A stretch of 64,000 nucleotides of DNA from Neisseria zalophi. Its GTDB lineage: Bacteria > Pseudomonadota > Gammaproteobacteria > Burkholderiales > Neisseriaceae. The stretch is from NCBI RefSeq assembly GCF_008807015.1, contig NZ_CP031700.1, positions 620,001-684,000 on the forward strand. Direction: 5' to 3'. Position numbers and translations under genes: made by a program. The notes below the pieces were generated by a model that searched no databases, had not been told where the DNA came from, and saw only the letters and a list, made by a program, of their open reading frames with translations. Shown here piece after piece: positions 28,854 to 38,451 of the stretch (positions are counted from its first letter, which is position 1; the number at the start of each line of letters is the position of its first letter).

Positions 28854-29852
28854 ATGCGTATTGGTGCTTATTCTGTCCGTACGCCCATTGCGCTGGCGCC
28901 GATGGCGGGAATAACCGATAAGCCTTTCCGCCAACTATGCCGTGAATACGGAGCAGGTTGGGCGGTTGGCGAGATGCTTAATAGCGATCCGGCCTTGCGT
29001 CATACGCGTAAAACCTTGCGTCGTAGCGATTTTAACGGTGAGGACGGTGTGGTTGCCGTGCAAATTGCGGGCAGCGATCCCGAACAAATGGCGGAAGCGG
29101 CGCGTTATAATGTCGAGCAGGGCGCGCAGGTGATTGATATTAATATGGGTTGCCCTGCCAAAAAGGTTTGCAATGTGTCGGCAGGCAGTGCGCTGATGCA
29201 GAACGAGCCGCTGGTGTCGGCTATATTGAATGCGGTAGTTCGCGCGGTTGATGTGCCGGTAACTTTGAAAACCCGTTTGGGTTGGCATGATGAGCATAAA
29301 AATATCCTGACCGTTGCCCGTATGGCGGAAGATGCCGGTATCAGTGCGATTGCCATTCACGGGCGTACCCGCACCCAGATGTATAAGGGTGAAGCCGAAT
29401 ACGGCCTGATTGCCGAAGCCAAAAGCCGTCTGAATATTCCTGTGTGGGTTAACGGCGACATTACCAGCCCGCAAAAAGCTTTAGATGTGTTGGCGCAAAC
29501 CGGTGCCGACGGCATTATGATAGGGCGCGGCGCACAAGGGCGGCCGTGGTTGTTTCGTGATTTGAAATACGTTGCCGAACATGGTTGTTTGCCCGAAGCA
29601 TTGAGTATTGCCCATTGTAGTGAAACGGTCTTGCGGCATCTTTATCAGATGTATGCGTTTTATGGCGAGCGCGACGGCGTTAGGATTGCGCGTAAACACA
29701 TTGGTTGGTATATCGTCGGTTTGCCCGGCGGTGAGGATGCCCGCCGTAATATCAATAAGATAGACAGTGCGGCAGGACAATATGATGCGGTTGCGGCGTT
29801 TTTAGACAAGCTGCCGCAGCTAACCGATCATTGGTCTTGTGCGTATCGCTAA
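28854..29852 (+). CDS. dusB: tRNA-dihydrouridine synthase B
   Basis: A flavin-dependent enzyme reducing uridines in the tRNA D-loop. The barrel begins APMAGITDKPFR. The catalytic Cys lies in INMGCPAKKVC, and KTRLGW, AIHGRTRTQMYKG, VNGDI and GIMIGRGAQGRPW bind FMN and phosphate. ATG 28854 (MRIGAYSV) matches the family start, giving 332 aa. Followed by fis, the conserved dusB-fis arrangement. Confidence 0.95.
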   Translation: MRIGAYSVRTPIALAPMAGITDKPFRQLCREYGAGWAVGEMLNSDPALRHTRKTLRRSDFNGEDGVVAVQIAGSDPEQMAEAARYNVEQGAQVIDINMGCPAKKVCNVSAGSALMQNEPLVSAILNAVVRAVDVPVTLKTRLGWHDEHKNILTVARMAEDAGISAIAIHGRTRTQMYKGEAEYGLIAEAKSRLNIPVWVNGDITSPQKALDVLAQTGADGIMIGRGAQGRPWLFRDLKYVAEHGCLPEALSIAHCSETVLRHLYQMYAFYGERDGVRIARKHIGWYIVGLPGGEDARRNINKIDSAAGQYDAVAAFLDKLPQLTDHWSCAYR

Positions 29853-29857
29853 TACGC

Positions 29858-29902
29858 TTTCAGACGGCCTGTAGGGTTGTATTGGCATAGGCCGTCTGAA
29901 AC
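29858..29902 (+). terminator. Inverted DUS pair between dusB and fis
   Basis: TTTCAGACGGCCT at 29858 pairs with AGGCCGTCTGAAA at 29889-29902 across an 18-base loop, followed by A/T. May attenuate readthrough from dusB into fis. Confidence 0.5.
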
Positions 29903-29939
29903 AATATTTCTTCAATAATAAATAATATAAGAGAAACTT

Positions 29940-30185
29940 ATGAAACAGAATGTTCCTGAAATAGCCCATTGTATCGAACAAAACCTATACCGGTATTTCC
30001 ATGATTTAAACGGTGAAACCGCTTGCGGCGTTTATGAAATGGTTTTGGAGCAGGTGGAGAAGCCGATGCTTAAATGTGTGATGGAAGAATGCGGCGGCAA
30101 TCAATCGAAAGCGGCTGCTATGCTGGGGTTGAACCGTAATACATTGCGTAAAAAATTAGTGCGCTACGGGCTGTTGGAAAATTAA
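29940..30185 (+). CDS. fis: Nucleoid-associated DNA-binding protein Fis
   Basis: A small DNA-bending protein that adjusts chromosome topology and rRNA/tRNA transcription. The 81-aa sequence ends in the Fis helix-turn-helix: GGNQSKAAAMLGLNRNTLRKKLVRYGLL (about 52-79). Slightly shorter than E. coli Fis (98 aa) because the N-terminal hairpin region is reduced, as in other beta-proteobacteria. Downstream of dusB; closed by a DUS hairpin. Confidence 0.93.
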   Translation: MKQNVPEIAHCIEQNLYRYFHDLNGETACGVYEMVLEQVEKPMLKCVMEECGGNQSKAAAMLGLNRNTLRKKLVRYGLLEN

Positions 30186-30190
30186 ATTTG

Positions 30191-30228
30191 GGCCGTTTGA
30201 AAATCATCTAGGTTTTCAGACGGCCTTT
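30191..30228 (+). terminator. DUS-type terminator after fis
   Basis: Arms GGCCGTTTGAAAA (one base off DUS) at 30191 and TTTTCAGACGGCC to 30225, then TTT. Confidence 0.75.
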
Positions 30229-30256
30229 AATCACTAGGTGACTATAGGGAGAAATC

Positions 30257-30697
30257 ATGATGAAAAAAATATTATTTATGATTGCCATGTGTTTGACTGC
30301 CGGTGTTGTGGGTGCTCAAACCAAAGATGTGGTATTGGAGAAAAAAATTATCCGTGCGGTACAGCCGGTTACGCAAAAATTAAAGTATGTATTGCAAACC
30401 GGACCCAATGTTGAAAATCAAGAAGGTATTCATTTTACCGATAAGTCTGCCTGCGAAGGCAGCGTATGTTGTGATGGTACGCACTACTGTACCCATTTAG
30501 CTATTTATTATGATAAGCAAAAAAATTGCCGCCGTAATTTTGGTAAGGAAGGTTTGGGTTTTGTCGATACCAGTCGTTCGGGCGGTAATGGAAGTAATTA
30601 TTATAATATGGTGCATAAAAATATCTGCTATGTGATTTCCACGCATAAGAAAAAAGACGCGGAAGCTTTGGCCCGTGCGATAAAAAGTAAGATATAA
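30257..30697 (+). CDS. Cysteine-rich secreted protein, unknown function
   Basis: A 146-aa protein (145 from the second ATG) with a Sec signal ending near VVGAQ. The mature part, basic overall, has six cysteines (ACEGSVCC, HYC, KNC, NIC), enough for three disulfides. The middle holds Gly/Ser/Asn-rich SRSGGNGSNYYN, and the C-terminal helix ends KKKDAEALARAIKSK. It has its own ribosome-binding site (GGGAGAA) and sits alone between fis and purH. Periplasmic or surface location is inferred. No family recognised. Confidence 0.75.
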   Translation: MMKKILFMIAMCLTAGVVGAQTKDVVLEKKIIRAVQPVTQKLKYVLQTGPNVENQEGIHFTDKSACEGSVCCDGTHYCTHLAIYYDKQKNCRRNFGKEGLGFVDTSRSGGNGSNYYNMVHKNICYVISTHKKKDAEALARAIKSKI

Positions 30698-30819
30698 CTC
30701 TGTTTCTGTTGCCATATAGCCGAAATATTAATAACAGGCCGTCTGAAAGTAGAATATATTAAGCATATTGTATTTTCAGACAGCCGGATTTTTCATTAAA
30801 CAAACCATAAGGAAACAAT

Positions 30820-32397
30820 ATGGCCGCCGTAAAACGTGCCTTAATCAGTCTGTCCGATAAAACGGGCGTTGTTGAATTTGCCCAAGCCTTAAACGGGTTG
30901 GGTGTGGAAATCTTGTCTACGGGCGGTACGGCCAAAATGCTGGCGGATGCCGGCGTGCCGGTGGTGGAAGTTGCCGACTATACCGGTTTTCCCGAAATGC
31001 TTGATGGCCGAGTAAAAACCCTGCATCCGAAAATCCACGGCGGTATTCTCGGCCGTCGTGACTTGGAAGAGCATGTGGCCAAAATGAAAGAACACGATAT
31101 CGGTAATATTGATTTGGTATGCGTGAATCTGTATCCGTTTGCCGCCACTGTTGCCAAGCCCGGTTGCACTTTGGAAGATGCGATTGAAAATATCGATATC
31201 GGTGGGCCCACAATGGTGCGTTCTGCGGCTAAAAACTGGAAACATGTCGGTATTGTTACCGATAATGCCGATTTTGACCGTGTGATTGACGAATTGAAAG
31301 CCAATGGCGGCGCGTTGAGCGATAAAACCCGCTTTAACCTGTCGCGCAAAGCGTTCAGTCATACCGCACAATACGACGGCATGATTTCCAACTATCTCAC
31401 CAGCGTATCTGATGAAAAATTATCGGGCGAGCCGGAAATGGGTGAATTCCCGCAACAGTTCAATCAAAGCTGGGTAAAAGTGCAAGAAATGCGCTATGGT
31501 GAAAACCCGCATCAAGATGCCGCGTTCTATCGCGATTTATATCCGGCTGCGGGCAGTTTGTCGGCATATAGCCAATTGCAGGGCAAGGAATTGTCTTATA
31601 ACAATATTGCCGATGCCGATGCAGCTTGGGAAGCGGTAAAAGCCTTTGACCAACCTGCCTGTGTGATTGTGAAACACGCCAATCCTTGCGGTGTGGCGGT
31701 GGCAGATTCCCCGCTTAACGCCTATAAATTGGCTTTTGCGACCGATACGACCAGCGCGTTCGGCGGCATTATCGCGTTTAACCGAGAAGTGGATGCCGAT
31801 ACGGTGGAAGCGGTAACCGGTCAGTTTTTAGAAGTATTGATGGCACCGAAATTTACCGATAAAGCAAAAGAAGTGATTGCGGCTAAGAAAAACGTGCGCG
31901 TATTGGAAGTGCCGTTGATGGCCGGTGCCAACCGTTTCGAGCTAAAACGTGTCGGCGGCGGTTTATTGGTGCAAACGCCGGATATTCACCGTATCCGTCG
32001 TGAAGATTTGAAAGTGGTATCGAAACGCCAGCCGAGCGAGCAGGAATGGCATGATTTGATGTTTGTGTGGAATGTGGCCAAGTTTGTGAAGTCTAATGCG
32101 ATTGTATTCGGTAAAGGCGGGCAGACTTACGGTATCGGTGCGGGGCAAATGAGCCGTGTCGATTCGACCCGTATTGCCGCACGCAAAGCGCAAGACGGCG
32201 GATTCGATTTGAATGGCGCCTGTGCCGCTTCCGATGCATTCTTCCCGTTCCGTGACGGTATTGATGTGATTGCCGAGCAGGGCATTAAAGCGATTATCCA
32301 TCCGGGCGGTTCGGTGCGTGATCAGGAAGTGTTTGATGCGGCGGATGAACACGGTATTGCTATGGTGTTGACCGGTATCCGTCATTTCCGCCATTAA
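30820..32397 (+). CDS. purH: Bifunctional AICAR transformylase / IMP cyclohydrolase
   Basis: The last two steps of IMP synthesis. The N-terminal MGS-like cyclohydrolase domain (about 1-190) has [30 protein letters not shown] and [14 protein letters not shown]. The C-terminal transformylase domain carries the catalytic KHANPCGVA (Lys-His near 287-288) and [10 protein letters not shown]. 525 aa is full length. It ends with the typical GIRHFRH. Monocistronic here. Confidence 0.97.
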   Translation: MAAVKRALISLSDKTGVVEFAQALNGLGVEILSTGGTAKMLADAGVPVVEVADYTGFPEMLDGRVKTLHPKIHGGILGRRDLEEHVAKMKEHDIGNIDLVCVNLYPFAATVAKPGCTLEDAIENIDIGGPTMVRSAAKNWKHVGIVTDNADFDRVIDELKANGGALSDKTRFNLSRKAFSHTAQYDGMISNYLTSVSDEKLSGEPEMGEFPQQFNQSWVKVQEMRYGENPHQDAAFYRDLYPAAGSLSAYSQLQGKELSYNNIADADAAWEAVKAFDQPACVIVKHANPCGVAVADSPLNAYKLAFATDTTSAFGGIIAFNREVDADTVEAVTGQFLEVLMAPKFTDKAKEVIAAKKNVRVLEVPLMAGANRFELKRVGGGLLVQTPDIHRIRREDLKVVSKRQPSEQEWHDLMFVWNVAKFVKSNAIVFGKGGQTYGIGAGQMSRVDSTRIAARKAQDGGFDLNGACAASDAFFPFRDGIDVIAEQGIKAIIHPGGSVRDQEVFDAADEHGIAMVLTGIRHFRH

Positions 32398-32410
32398 TTT
32401 CAGATAAACC

Positions 32411-32446
32411 AAGGCCGTCTGAAAACTTTTTCAGACGGCTTTAAAG
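32411..32446 (+). terminator. DUS terminator after purH
   Basis: Inverted DUS pair (32411-32424 and 32428-32442) with a very short loop. Confidence 0.8.
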
Positions 32447-32591
32447 TTTTATTTTGAATGTTGCAGAGTACACAACATTTATCAGTAATCGAAAGCAAAA
32501 AATACCGCCGTTTCAAAAAACAAGCTTGAAACAAAACCGATTTTTATGGTATAAATCGCGTTTTACTATTTTAGAAGTTTGGAGACTAACC

Positions 32592-32825
32592 ATGGCACGA
32601 GTTTGCAAAGTGACCGGTAAACGCCCGATGTCTGGCAATAACGTATCACACGCCAACAACAAAACCAAACGTCGTTTTTTGCCTAACTTGCAATCACGTC
32701 GTTTCTGGGTAGAAAGTGAAAACCGCTGGGTTCGCCTGCGCGTATCCAACGCTGCGTTGCGCACCATCGACAAAGTAGGCATTGATGTTGTATTGGCCGA
32801 AATGCGCGCCCGCGGCGAAGCCTAA
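32592..32825 (+). CDS. rpmB: 50S ribosomal protein L28
   Basis: A 77-aa basic protein with the L28 pattern [33 protein letters not shown] and [20 protein letters not shown] lies 7 bases before the ATG at 32592; the longer open frame to 32454 has no support. First gene of rpmB-rpmG. Confidence 0.98.
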   Translation: MARVCKVTGKRPMSGNNVSHANNKTKRRFLPNLQSRRFWVESENRWVRLRVSNAALRTIDKVGIDVVLAEMRARGEA

Positions 32826-32854
32826 TTTAAATCGGTTTTATAAGGAATACTGCA

Positions 32855-33010
32855 ATGCGCGATAAAATTAAATTGGAATCAAGTGCCGGTACCGGTCATT
32901 TTTACACCACGACCAAAAACAAACGCACTATGCCCGGCAAACTGGAAATCAAAAAATTTGATCCGGTAGCCCGTAAACACGTTCTGTATAAAGAAACCAA
33001 GCTGAAATAA
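32855..33010 (+). CDS. rpmG: 50S ribosomal protein L33
   Basis: A 51-aa protein beginning [20 protein letters not shown] and ending VLYKETKLK. It lacks the paired zinc-binding cysteines, so it is the zinc-independent (C-minus) form. An AAGGAA site precedes the ATG. It lies 29 bp after rpmB, the normal pairing. Confidence 0.97.
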   Translation: MRDKIKLESSAGTGHFYTTTKNKRTMPGKLEIKKFDPVARKHVLYKETKLK

Positions 33011-33035
33011 GCCGGTTTTTTAAATACAAATCATC

Positions 33036-33064
33036 AAGCCCTTGCTTTTTGCAAGGGCTTTTCT
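33036..33064 (+). terminator. Terminator of rpmB-rpmG
   Basis: AAGCCCTTGC / GCAAGGGCTT stem, 5-base T loop, then TTCT. Confidence 0.9.
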
Positions 33065-33393
33065 ATTGTGGGTATTCAAACTTTTATTTGTTGCTAATCA
33101 ACTGTTAGAGCCGTCTGAAAATATTGATGATTTATACCAAACTTAAAATATGAATGATTCAAATGCATCCTATTTGATTGTGTATTTTGCTGTATACGTT
33201 TGAAAACTTGGCAAGCAATGAGAGGGATTCTTTAAAATTTATAATTTCCTATTGGGAAATGAATGTTAAATAAAATTGGTGTTTATCAAATATTAAGCAT
33301 TTTATACAATACACACATCAACAAAGCAGACAGCCGTTTAAATACGGCCGAATAAAACACAAACACATCATAATATTAAAAGGATTTTTTATC
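33065..33393. other. Intergenic region rpmG - small secreted protein
   Basis: About 330 bp, AT-rich. One DUS-like GCCGTCTGAAA near 33112. The promoter of the next gene must lie toward the right end. No gene seen. Confidence 0.5.
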
Positions 33394-33654
33394 ATGAAAA
33401 AAACTGTATTTACTTTCGCCGCTTTAGCTACTTTTGCCGCTTCTTTTGCCTCTGCCAAAGGTGCTCATATGCCTAAATATGACCATGCCAATGACTCAGG
33501 CCCGATTGCCGGTTTACAAGCAGTACAACATGAAGGCATGATCCGTGCCGGAAAAAATGATGACAGCGTTAAATTTATCGCACCCCGCGGTCAAACTTCC
33601 GATGCTGTATTTCAATACCACTATGACCACTTAGGCCGTACTGAAAGCCGTTAA
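33394..33654 (+). CDS. Small secreted protein, unknown function
   Basis: An 86-aa protein with a textbook Sec signal (MKKTVFTFAALATFAASFASA) and a 65-residue mature part that starts KGAHMPKYDHAND and contains several His and Tyr (YHYDHLG). No cysteine, no repeat, no recognised domain. AAAGGAT ribosome-binding site and a following terminator support expression. His-rich character could suggest metal contact, but that is speculation. Confidence 0.72.
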   Translation: MKKTVFTFAALATFAASFASAKGAHMPKYDHANDSGPIAGLQAVQHEGMIRAGKNDDSVKFIAPRGQTSDAVFQYHYDHLGRTESR

Positions 33655-33675
33655 TAATCGGTCATTACTTAAACT

Positions 33676-33712
33676 GAAGAAGCCGTCTGAAATGTTTCAG
33701 ACGGCTTCTTTA
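33676..33712. terminator. Bidirectional DUS terminator
   Basis: GAAGCCGTCTGAAA (33679-33692) with complement 33695-33708, between the convergent small secreted gene and the TerC/CBS gene. Confidence 0.85.
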
Positions 33713-33744
33713 TTGATAAAACGATAATGCCGATATGGTTCAGC

Positions 33745-35304
33745 TTATTCTTCGGGCGGCAATCGGGTAATTTTAACACGCTCGATTTTTTGGCTTTCTT
33801 TTTCGATTACTTCAAAACGCCAGCCATGAAAGTCGATATATTCGCCTTCATTCGGAATACTTTGCAATTCTTCCATAATCAAACCGGCAATAGTATGGAA
33901 ATCGGAATCTTCTTCCGGTAGCGGCAAACCGAGTTGCGGCGCGAGTTCGACATATTCTAAAGCTCCGTCTACGGTGAGGCTTTCATCGGCATTGGCCTGA
34001 AGCGCTGGCTCTTCTTCGCGTTCAAATTCTTCGGGGAATTCTCCGGCAATGGTTTCCATTAAGTCTTTCATAGTGACCATGCCGAGAATGGCACCAAATT
34101 CGTCTACCACCAAAGCATAATCGGCACTACTGTTGCGGAAAAGTTCGATAGCTTTAAGGGCGGTTGTACTATCGGGCAATATCAAGGGCTGTTTTAAAGC
34201 TTCTTGGATATTTAACTCGTGGCCTTCCAATATTTGTGCCAATAAGTCTTTTTTATTGATATAACCCAAGGGATCATCAACACCGGCTTTACCGACAACC
34301 AATAAGCGGCTGTAAGGTGTGTTTTGCAGTTGGTGCGATTGCTCTTCTTTGCTTTGGGAAATATCCAAGCGCTCGATATCGCGGCGGGGAATCATCACGC
34401 CTAAAATCGGCCGCTCTGCCAGCATTAATACGCTGCGAATCATGGATTTTTCATTTTCGGCAAAATGGGAGCCATCTTCAGCCTGCTCGCCTGTTTGAGC
34501 CAGAATACTTTCGCGTATGCCCATCATGCCCAAAACATTTTCTGCCGTACGCTTCCTCCATGAACTGCTGGTATAGGCGTTTTTACGGGCATTTCTCTGC
34601 GATATCTGATTAAAGGCTTCAATGAGGATGGAAAAGCCGATGGCGGCATATAGATAGCCTTTGGGGATTTCGAAATGGAATGCTTCGGCAATCAGACTAA
34701 AGCCGATCATTAACAGGAAGCCCAAACACAACATCACCACGGTAGGGTGCTTATCGACAAATGCAGTGAGCGGTTTGCTGGCCATAATCATCAGAGTCAT
34801 GGCAACCACAACGGCACCCATGGCAACCACAATATGTTCGACCATGGCAACGGCGGTAATGACGGCATCAATAGAAAAAACGGCATCCAAGATCAGGATT
34901 TGTACCACCACGCCCCAAAATCCGGCATGTTTTTTATTGGTATCGGCAATAGCAAATTGATTATGCCCCTCAATCCGTTCGTGTAGTTCGGTGGTAGCTT
35001 TGTAGAGTAGGAATAAGCCGCCGACCAGCATAATCAGGTCTTTGCCGGAAACAGACAGTCCGCCGACAGTAAAGAGGGGTTGTGTGAGGGTAATGATGTG
35101 TGCCATAAACCCAAGCATTACCAAGCGCATAAGAACCGCCAGAGTGAGGCCGGTAATCCGCGCTTTATCACGCATTGACGGTTTGACTTTATTGGCCAGA
35201 ATAGCCACAAAAACCAAATTGTCGATGCCGAGTACCACTTCGAGTATGATTAATGTTGCAAACCCTATCCATGTTTGCGGTTCGGCCAACCAACTCAAAT
35301 CCAT
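33745..35304 (-). CDS. TerC-family integral membrane protein with CBS and CorC/HlyC domains
   Basis: A 519-aa YoaE/YegH-type protein. The N-terminal TerC domain (about 1-235) has seven membrane segments with the acidic membrane motifs EVVLGIDN and LDAVFSIDAV. A CBS pair (about 300-420, IPRRDIERL, EFGAILGMVTMKDLMETI) and a CorC_HlyC domain at the C-terminus follow. TerC proteins are linked to manganese or tellurite handling, including metallation of exported enzymes. An AAGGAT site precedes the ATG, and the leader contains a riboswitch-like structure with a terminator hairpin (35325-35430), fitting metal control. Confidence 0.9.
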   Translation of the reverse strand: MDLSWLAEPQTWIGFATLIILEVVLGIDNLVFVAILANKVKPSMRDKARITGLTLAVLMRLVMLGFMAHIITLTQPLFTVGGLSVSGKDLIMLVGGLFLLYKATTELHERIEGHNQFAIADTNKKHAGFWGVVVQILILDAVFSIDAVITAVAMVEHIVVAMGAVVVAMTLMIMASKPLTAFVDKHPTVVMLCLGFLLMIGFSLIAEAFHFEIPKGYLYAAIGFSILIEAFNQISQRNARKNAYTSSSWRKRTAENVLGMMGIRESILAQTGEQAEDGSHFAENEKSMIRSVLMLAERPILGVMIPRRDIERLDISQSKEEQSHQLQNTPYSRLLVVGKAGVDDPLGYINKKDLLAQILEGHELNIQEALKQPLILPDSTTALKAIELFRNSSADYALVVDEFGAILGMVTMKDLMETIAGEFPEEFEREEEPALQANADESLTVDGALEYVELAPQLGLPLPEEDSDFHTIAGLIMEELQSIPNEGEYIDFHGWRFEVIEKESQKIERVKITRLPPEE

Positions 35305-35324
35305 TTGTGTTATATCCTTGTTTT

Positions 35325-35430
35325 ATAAAACAAACAGGCAGTCTCCTGAGTCAACAGGGCTGCCTGTATGGGCACATACATGAAGGGCGTAGAAATATTG
35401 CTACTCTGCTCTGCGTCGTCCATGGTCGTG
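35325..35430 (-). promoter_or_regulatory. Candidate yybP-ykoY-type (Mn2+) riboswitch leader of the TerC gene
   Basis: On the minus strand the leader holds AGAGTAGC (about 35400-35407), close to the conserved GGGAGUAG loop, and later GGAGACTGCC, close to the family's 3' GAGAC-UGCC segment. A GCAG just 5' of the first motif can pair with this CTGC. The same CTGCCTG alternatively pairs with CAGGCAG to form a hairpin (35335-35366) followed by TTTGTTTT. That is a terminator/anti-terminator arrangement. Not verified by covariance. Confidence 0.5.
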
Positions 35431-35502
35431 TATATGCTTGCAAGTTAAATTAAATCAGCAGTTTATCATTTTATGCCGGATAACGCAAAATCAGCCGGCG
35501 GA

Positions 35503-36537
35503 TTATTTGTGCTTATCGTACCCCAACAGCATGGCATCACCATAGCTAAAAAAACGGTATTGTGCTTCGATAGCGTGTTGGTATACGTGGCGGATATGTT
35601 CTATACCTGAAAATGCGCTGACCAGCATTAATAATGTGGACTTAGGCAGGTGAAAGTTGGTAATCAATCTATCAACTACGTTGAATTGATAGCCGGGCGT
35701 AATAAAAATATCGGTATCGCCGGTACCTGCTTTCAGACGGCCTGTTTCTTTTGCGGCCGACTCAAGTGCGCGCATGGAAGTTGTACCGACCGACCAAACA
35801 TGATTGCCGCGTTGCTTGGCCGCTTCAATCGCGGCTACGGTTTCGGGCGGTACTTCAAACCATTCGCTGTGCATTTTGTGTTCTTCAATATTATCCACCC
35901 GCACCGGTTGGAAAGTGCCGGCGCCGACATGCAAGGTAACTTCTGTGGTGTGTACGCCTTTGGCACGGATGGTTTCCAGCAGGCTGTCGGTAAAGTGTAG
36001 GCCGGCGGTCGGGGCGGCAACGGCGCCTTGATGTTTGGCATAAACGGTTTGATAGCGGGCATCATCATGATCGTCGGCGGCGCGTTCGATATAAGGTGGC
36101 AACGGCAGGTGGCCGGCTTGCTCGAGAATCTCATAGACGCTGTTGCTGCTGTGAAAACGTAGTCGGAATAATTCGCCCGCCCGTTCTTCCATGACGGCAT
36201 GGATGTCACCTTCAAAAATGAGTTCCGTACCTGGTTTGGGGGATTTGGATGAGCGGATATGTGCCAATGCTGTATCATGATCAATCACCCGTTCAATCAA
36301 GGCTTCGATTTTTCCGCCGCTGGCTTTGGCACCGAACAATCGGGCTTTCATCACTTTGGTGTTGTTGAAAACCAATACATCGCCGTCGGCCAGATAATCG
36401 GGCAATGATGTGAACACGGTGTCTGTGAGCGGTTGCCCGGGCAGTGCGGCCAATAGTCGGCTGCTGCTGCGTTCGGCGGGCGGGTATTGTGCGATAAGGG
36501 ATTCGGGCAGTTCAAAATCGAAGTCGGAAATGTGCAT
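35503..36537 (-). CDS. queA: S-adenosylmethionine:tRNA ribosyltransferase-isomerase
   Basis: Transfers and isomerises the ribosyl group of SAM onto preQ1 in tRNA during queuosine synthesis. Visible family blocks: [54 protein letters not shown] and [16 protein letters not shown]. 344 aa, normal. An internal DUS lies near 35730. It lies downstream of ptsI on the same strand but behind a terminator. Confidence 0.97.
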   Translation of the reverse strand: MHISDFDFELPESLIAQYPPAERSSSRLLAALPGQPLTDTVFTSLPDYLADGDVLVFNNTKVMKARLFGAKASGGKIEALIERVIDHDTALAHIRSSKSPKPGTELIFEGDIHAVMEERAGELFRLRFHSSNSVYEILEQAGHLPLPPYIERAADDHDDARYQTVYAKHQGAVAAPTAGLHFTDSLLETIRAKGVHTTEVTLHVGAGTFQPVRVDNIEEHKMHSEWFEVPPETVAAIEAAKQRGNHVWSVGTTSMRALESAAKETGRLKAGTGDTDIFITPGYQFNVVDRLITNFHLPKSTLLMLVSAFSGIEHIRHVYQHAIEAQYRFFSYGDAMLLGYDKHK

Positions 36538-36643
36538 TTTGTTTTTGGATTTTTAAAGTTAAAGAGTATTCGTTAAAGACGTTTTTAACGCTTGAGCGCA
36601 ACAGGATATGAAATAAAGGCCGTCTGAAAAAATAGCACCATAT

Positions 36644-36677
36644 CAAGCAGAAACGGGCATTATGCCGTTTCTGCTTG
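36644..36677 (-). terminator. Terminator after ptsI
   Basis: A long stem of CAAGCAGAAACG and complement with one bulged base, between ptsI and queA; a DUS lies just beyond. Confidence 0.75.
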
Positions 36678-36698
36678 GGTTTATATGGCATGAGTGTT

Positions 36699-38450
36699 TC
36701 AGACGGCTCCTTCTTCCGTGTTTATGTTTTTCAATAGTTTTTCCACTTTTTCGGGGTCGTCGTTACGCATTACACGGGCGGCTTCGCTTTCCAATGCTAA
36801 GGTATTGCTGTGTAACACAATATCTTTTACAGCCAATAGGTTATTGGGATTCATGGAAAAACGTCGCAAGCCCATGCCGAGTAGCAGACGGGTGAAAGTG
36901 GTATCTCCGGCCATTTCACCACATACCGATACGGCTTTATTCATGCGGTCGGCGGTTCGGATAACAGTTTGTATCAGTTTTAATACGGCTGGGTGCGCGG
37001 GCTGGTAGAGGTAGCTGACGGCATCATCACTACGGTCGACCGATAACGTGTATTGGATTAAATCGTTGGTGCCGATGGAAATAAAATCAATATGTTTCAA
37101 CAGGCTGGCAACGGTTAGCGCGGCAGAGGGAATTTCTATCATACAGCCGACCGATACTTCGCCAAACGGCTCGTCGCGCTCGGTGAGTTGTCTTTTGGCG
37201 GTTTCCAAGTGCACTAGGCACTGTTTCAATTCGGTAATGCTGGTAATCATCGGCCACATCATGCTGACCGGCCCGTGTGCGGCCGTGCGCAAAATGGCAC
37301 GCATTTGGGTGCGGAACATCACCGGCTCGGCCAAGCATAAACGGATGCCGGTTAATCCGAGTGCGGGGTTTAGGCTGCCGTTGGGCGTGCCGTTTTGGCC
37401 GAACCAGCGCGGGTTTTTATCCACGCCTAAATCTACGGTGCGGATGGTGAGGTTTTTGCCTTTCAGCTTTTTCACAAAGCGGCTGTATACCTCGTATTGC
37501 TCGTCTTCAGACGGCATGGTATCGCGGTTGAGATAAAGAAATTCACTTCTGAACAAGCCTACGCCGTCGGCACTCATATTGTGAACGTGTTTGATGTCGT
37601 CCACGGATTCGATATTGGCCAACAGTTCGATATTGATACCGTCTTCGGTAGCGGCAGCAGTTTTTTTGATTTTATTCAGTTTGCGCGTGCGGGCACGATG
37701 TTCGCGTACACGGGCGCGGTATTCGGCCAAAACGATATCGTCGGGGTTGATAATCAATATGCCGTTAATGCCGTCAACAATCACCCATTCGTCTTCACGA
37801 ATCAGTTTACGCGCATTGTGCAGGCCGATAACGGAGGCGATATTCAGGCTGCGGCCGAGTATGGCGGTATGGCTGGTCGGTCCGCCGGCATCGGTTACAA
37901 ATCCGGCAACACGTTGTTGCTTGAAATATACGGTATCCGCAGGCGATAAGTCGTAGGCAACCAAAACCGTATCTTCTGCCAGTTCGGGGTCTAAGTTTAA
38001 GTCATTGCCTTCCCCTGCCAAATTGTTGTGTATGCGCTCCACCACTTGCAACATATCTTGTTTGCGTTCGCGCAGATAGGCATCTTCGATTTCGTCGAAT
38101 TGTGCGGAAAGTTTGTCTGATTGTAATTTCAACGCCCATTCGGCATTGATATGCTGTTCTTGAATAATATCGACCGGTTCCCGCGATAGGGTTACATCGG
38201 TCAGCAGCATCAGATGTAGCGAAATAAATGCGCCCAATTCGGTAGGGGCATTTTCCGGAATGGTACTGCGCAATTGTTCCAGCTCTTTGCGGGTAGCTTT
38301 GATTGCGGCTTCATAGCGGGCGGTTTCGGCAGGCAGTTCGGTTTCGTCGATATCGTGTTGCGGAACTTCGTTCATGCCCCGCATAATGATATGGGCGCGG
38401 CCGATGGCAATGTTTTTACCCGCACCGACGCCGTGTAGCATGATAGACAT
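36699..38450 (-). CDS. ptsI: Phosphoenolpyruvate-protein phosphotransferase (enzyme I)
   Basis: Enzyme I takes phosphate from PEP and passes it to HPr. The phospho-His loop reads GGPTSHTAILGRS, and the PEP-binding domain shows ANIESVDD, GLFRSEFLYL and SIGTNDLIQYTLSVDRSD followed by CGEMAGD. 583 aa. Its ATG lies one base after the HPr stop codon. The final GAV and TGA stop are encoded by a DUS. No EIIB/EIIC genes adjoin, in line with the regulatory, non-sugar-transporting PTS known in Neisseria. Confidence 0.96.
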   Translation of the reverse strand: MSIMLHGVGAGKNIAIGRAHIIMRGMNEVPQHDIDETELPAETARYEAAIKATRKELEQLRSTIPENAPTELGAFISLHLMLLTDVTLSREPVDIIQEQHINAEWALKLQSDKLSAQFDEIEDAYLRERKQDMLQVVERIHNNLAGEGNDLNLDPELAEDTVLVAYDLSPADTVYFKQQRVAGFVTDAGGPTSHTAILGRSLNIASVIGLHNARKLIREDEWVIVDGINGILIINPDDIVLAEYRARVREHRARTRKLNKIKKTAAATEDGINIELLANIESVDDIKHVHNMSADGVGLFRSEFLYLNRDTMPSEDEQYEVYSRFVKKLKGKNLTIRTVDLGVDKNPRWFGQNGTPNGSLNPALGLTGIRLCLAEPVMFRTQMRAILRTAAHGPVSMMWPMITSITELKQCLVHLETAKRQLTERDEPFGEVSVGCMIEIPSAALTVASLLKHIDFISIGTNDLIQYTLSVDRSDDAVSYLYQPAHPAVLKLIQTVIRTADRMNKAVSVCGEMAGDTTFTRLLLGMGLRRFSMNPNNLLAVKDIVLHSNTLALESEAARVMRNDDPEKVEKLLKNINTEEGAV

Positions 38451-38451
38451 A

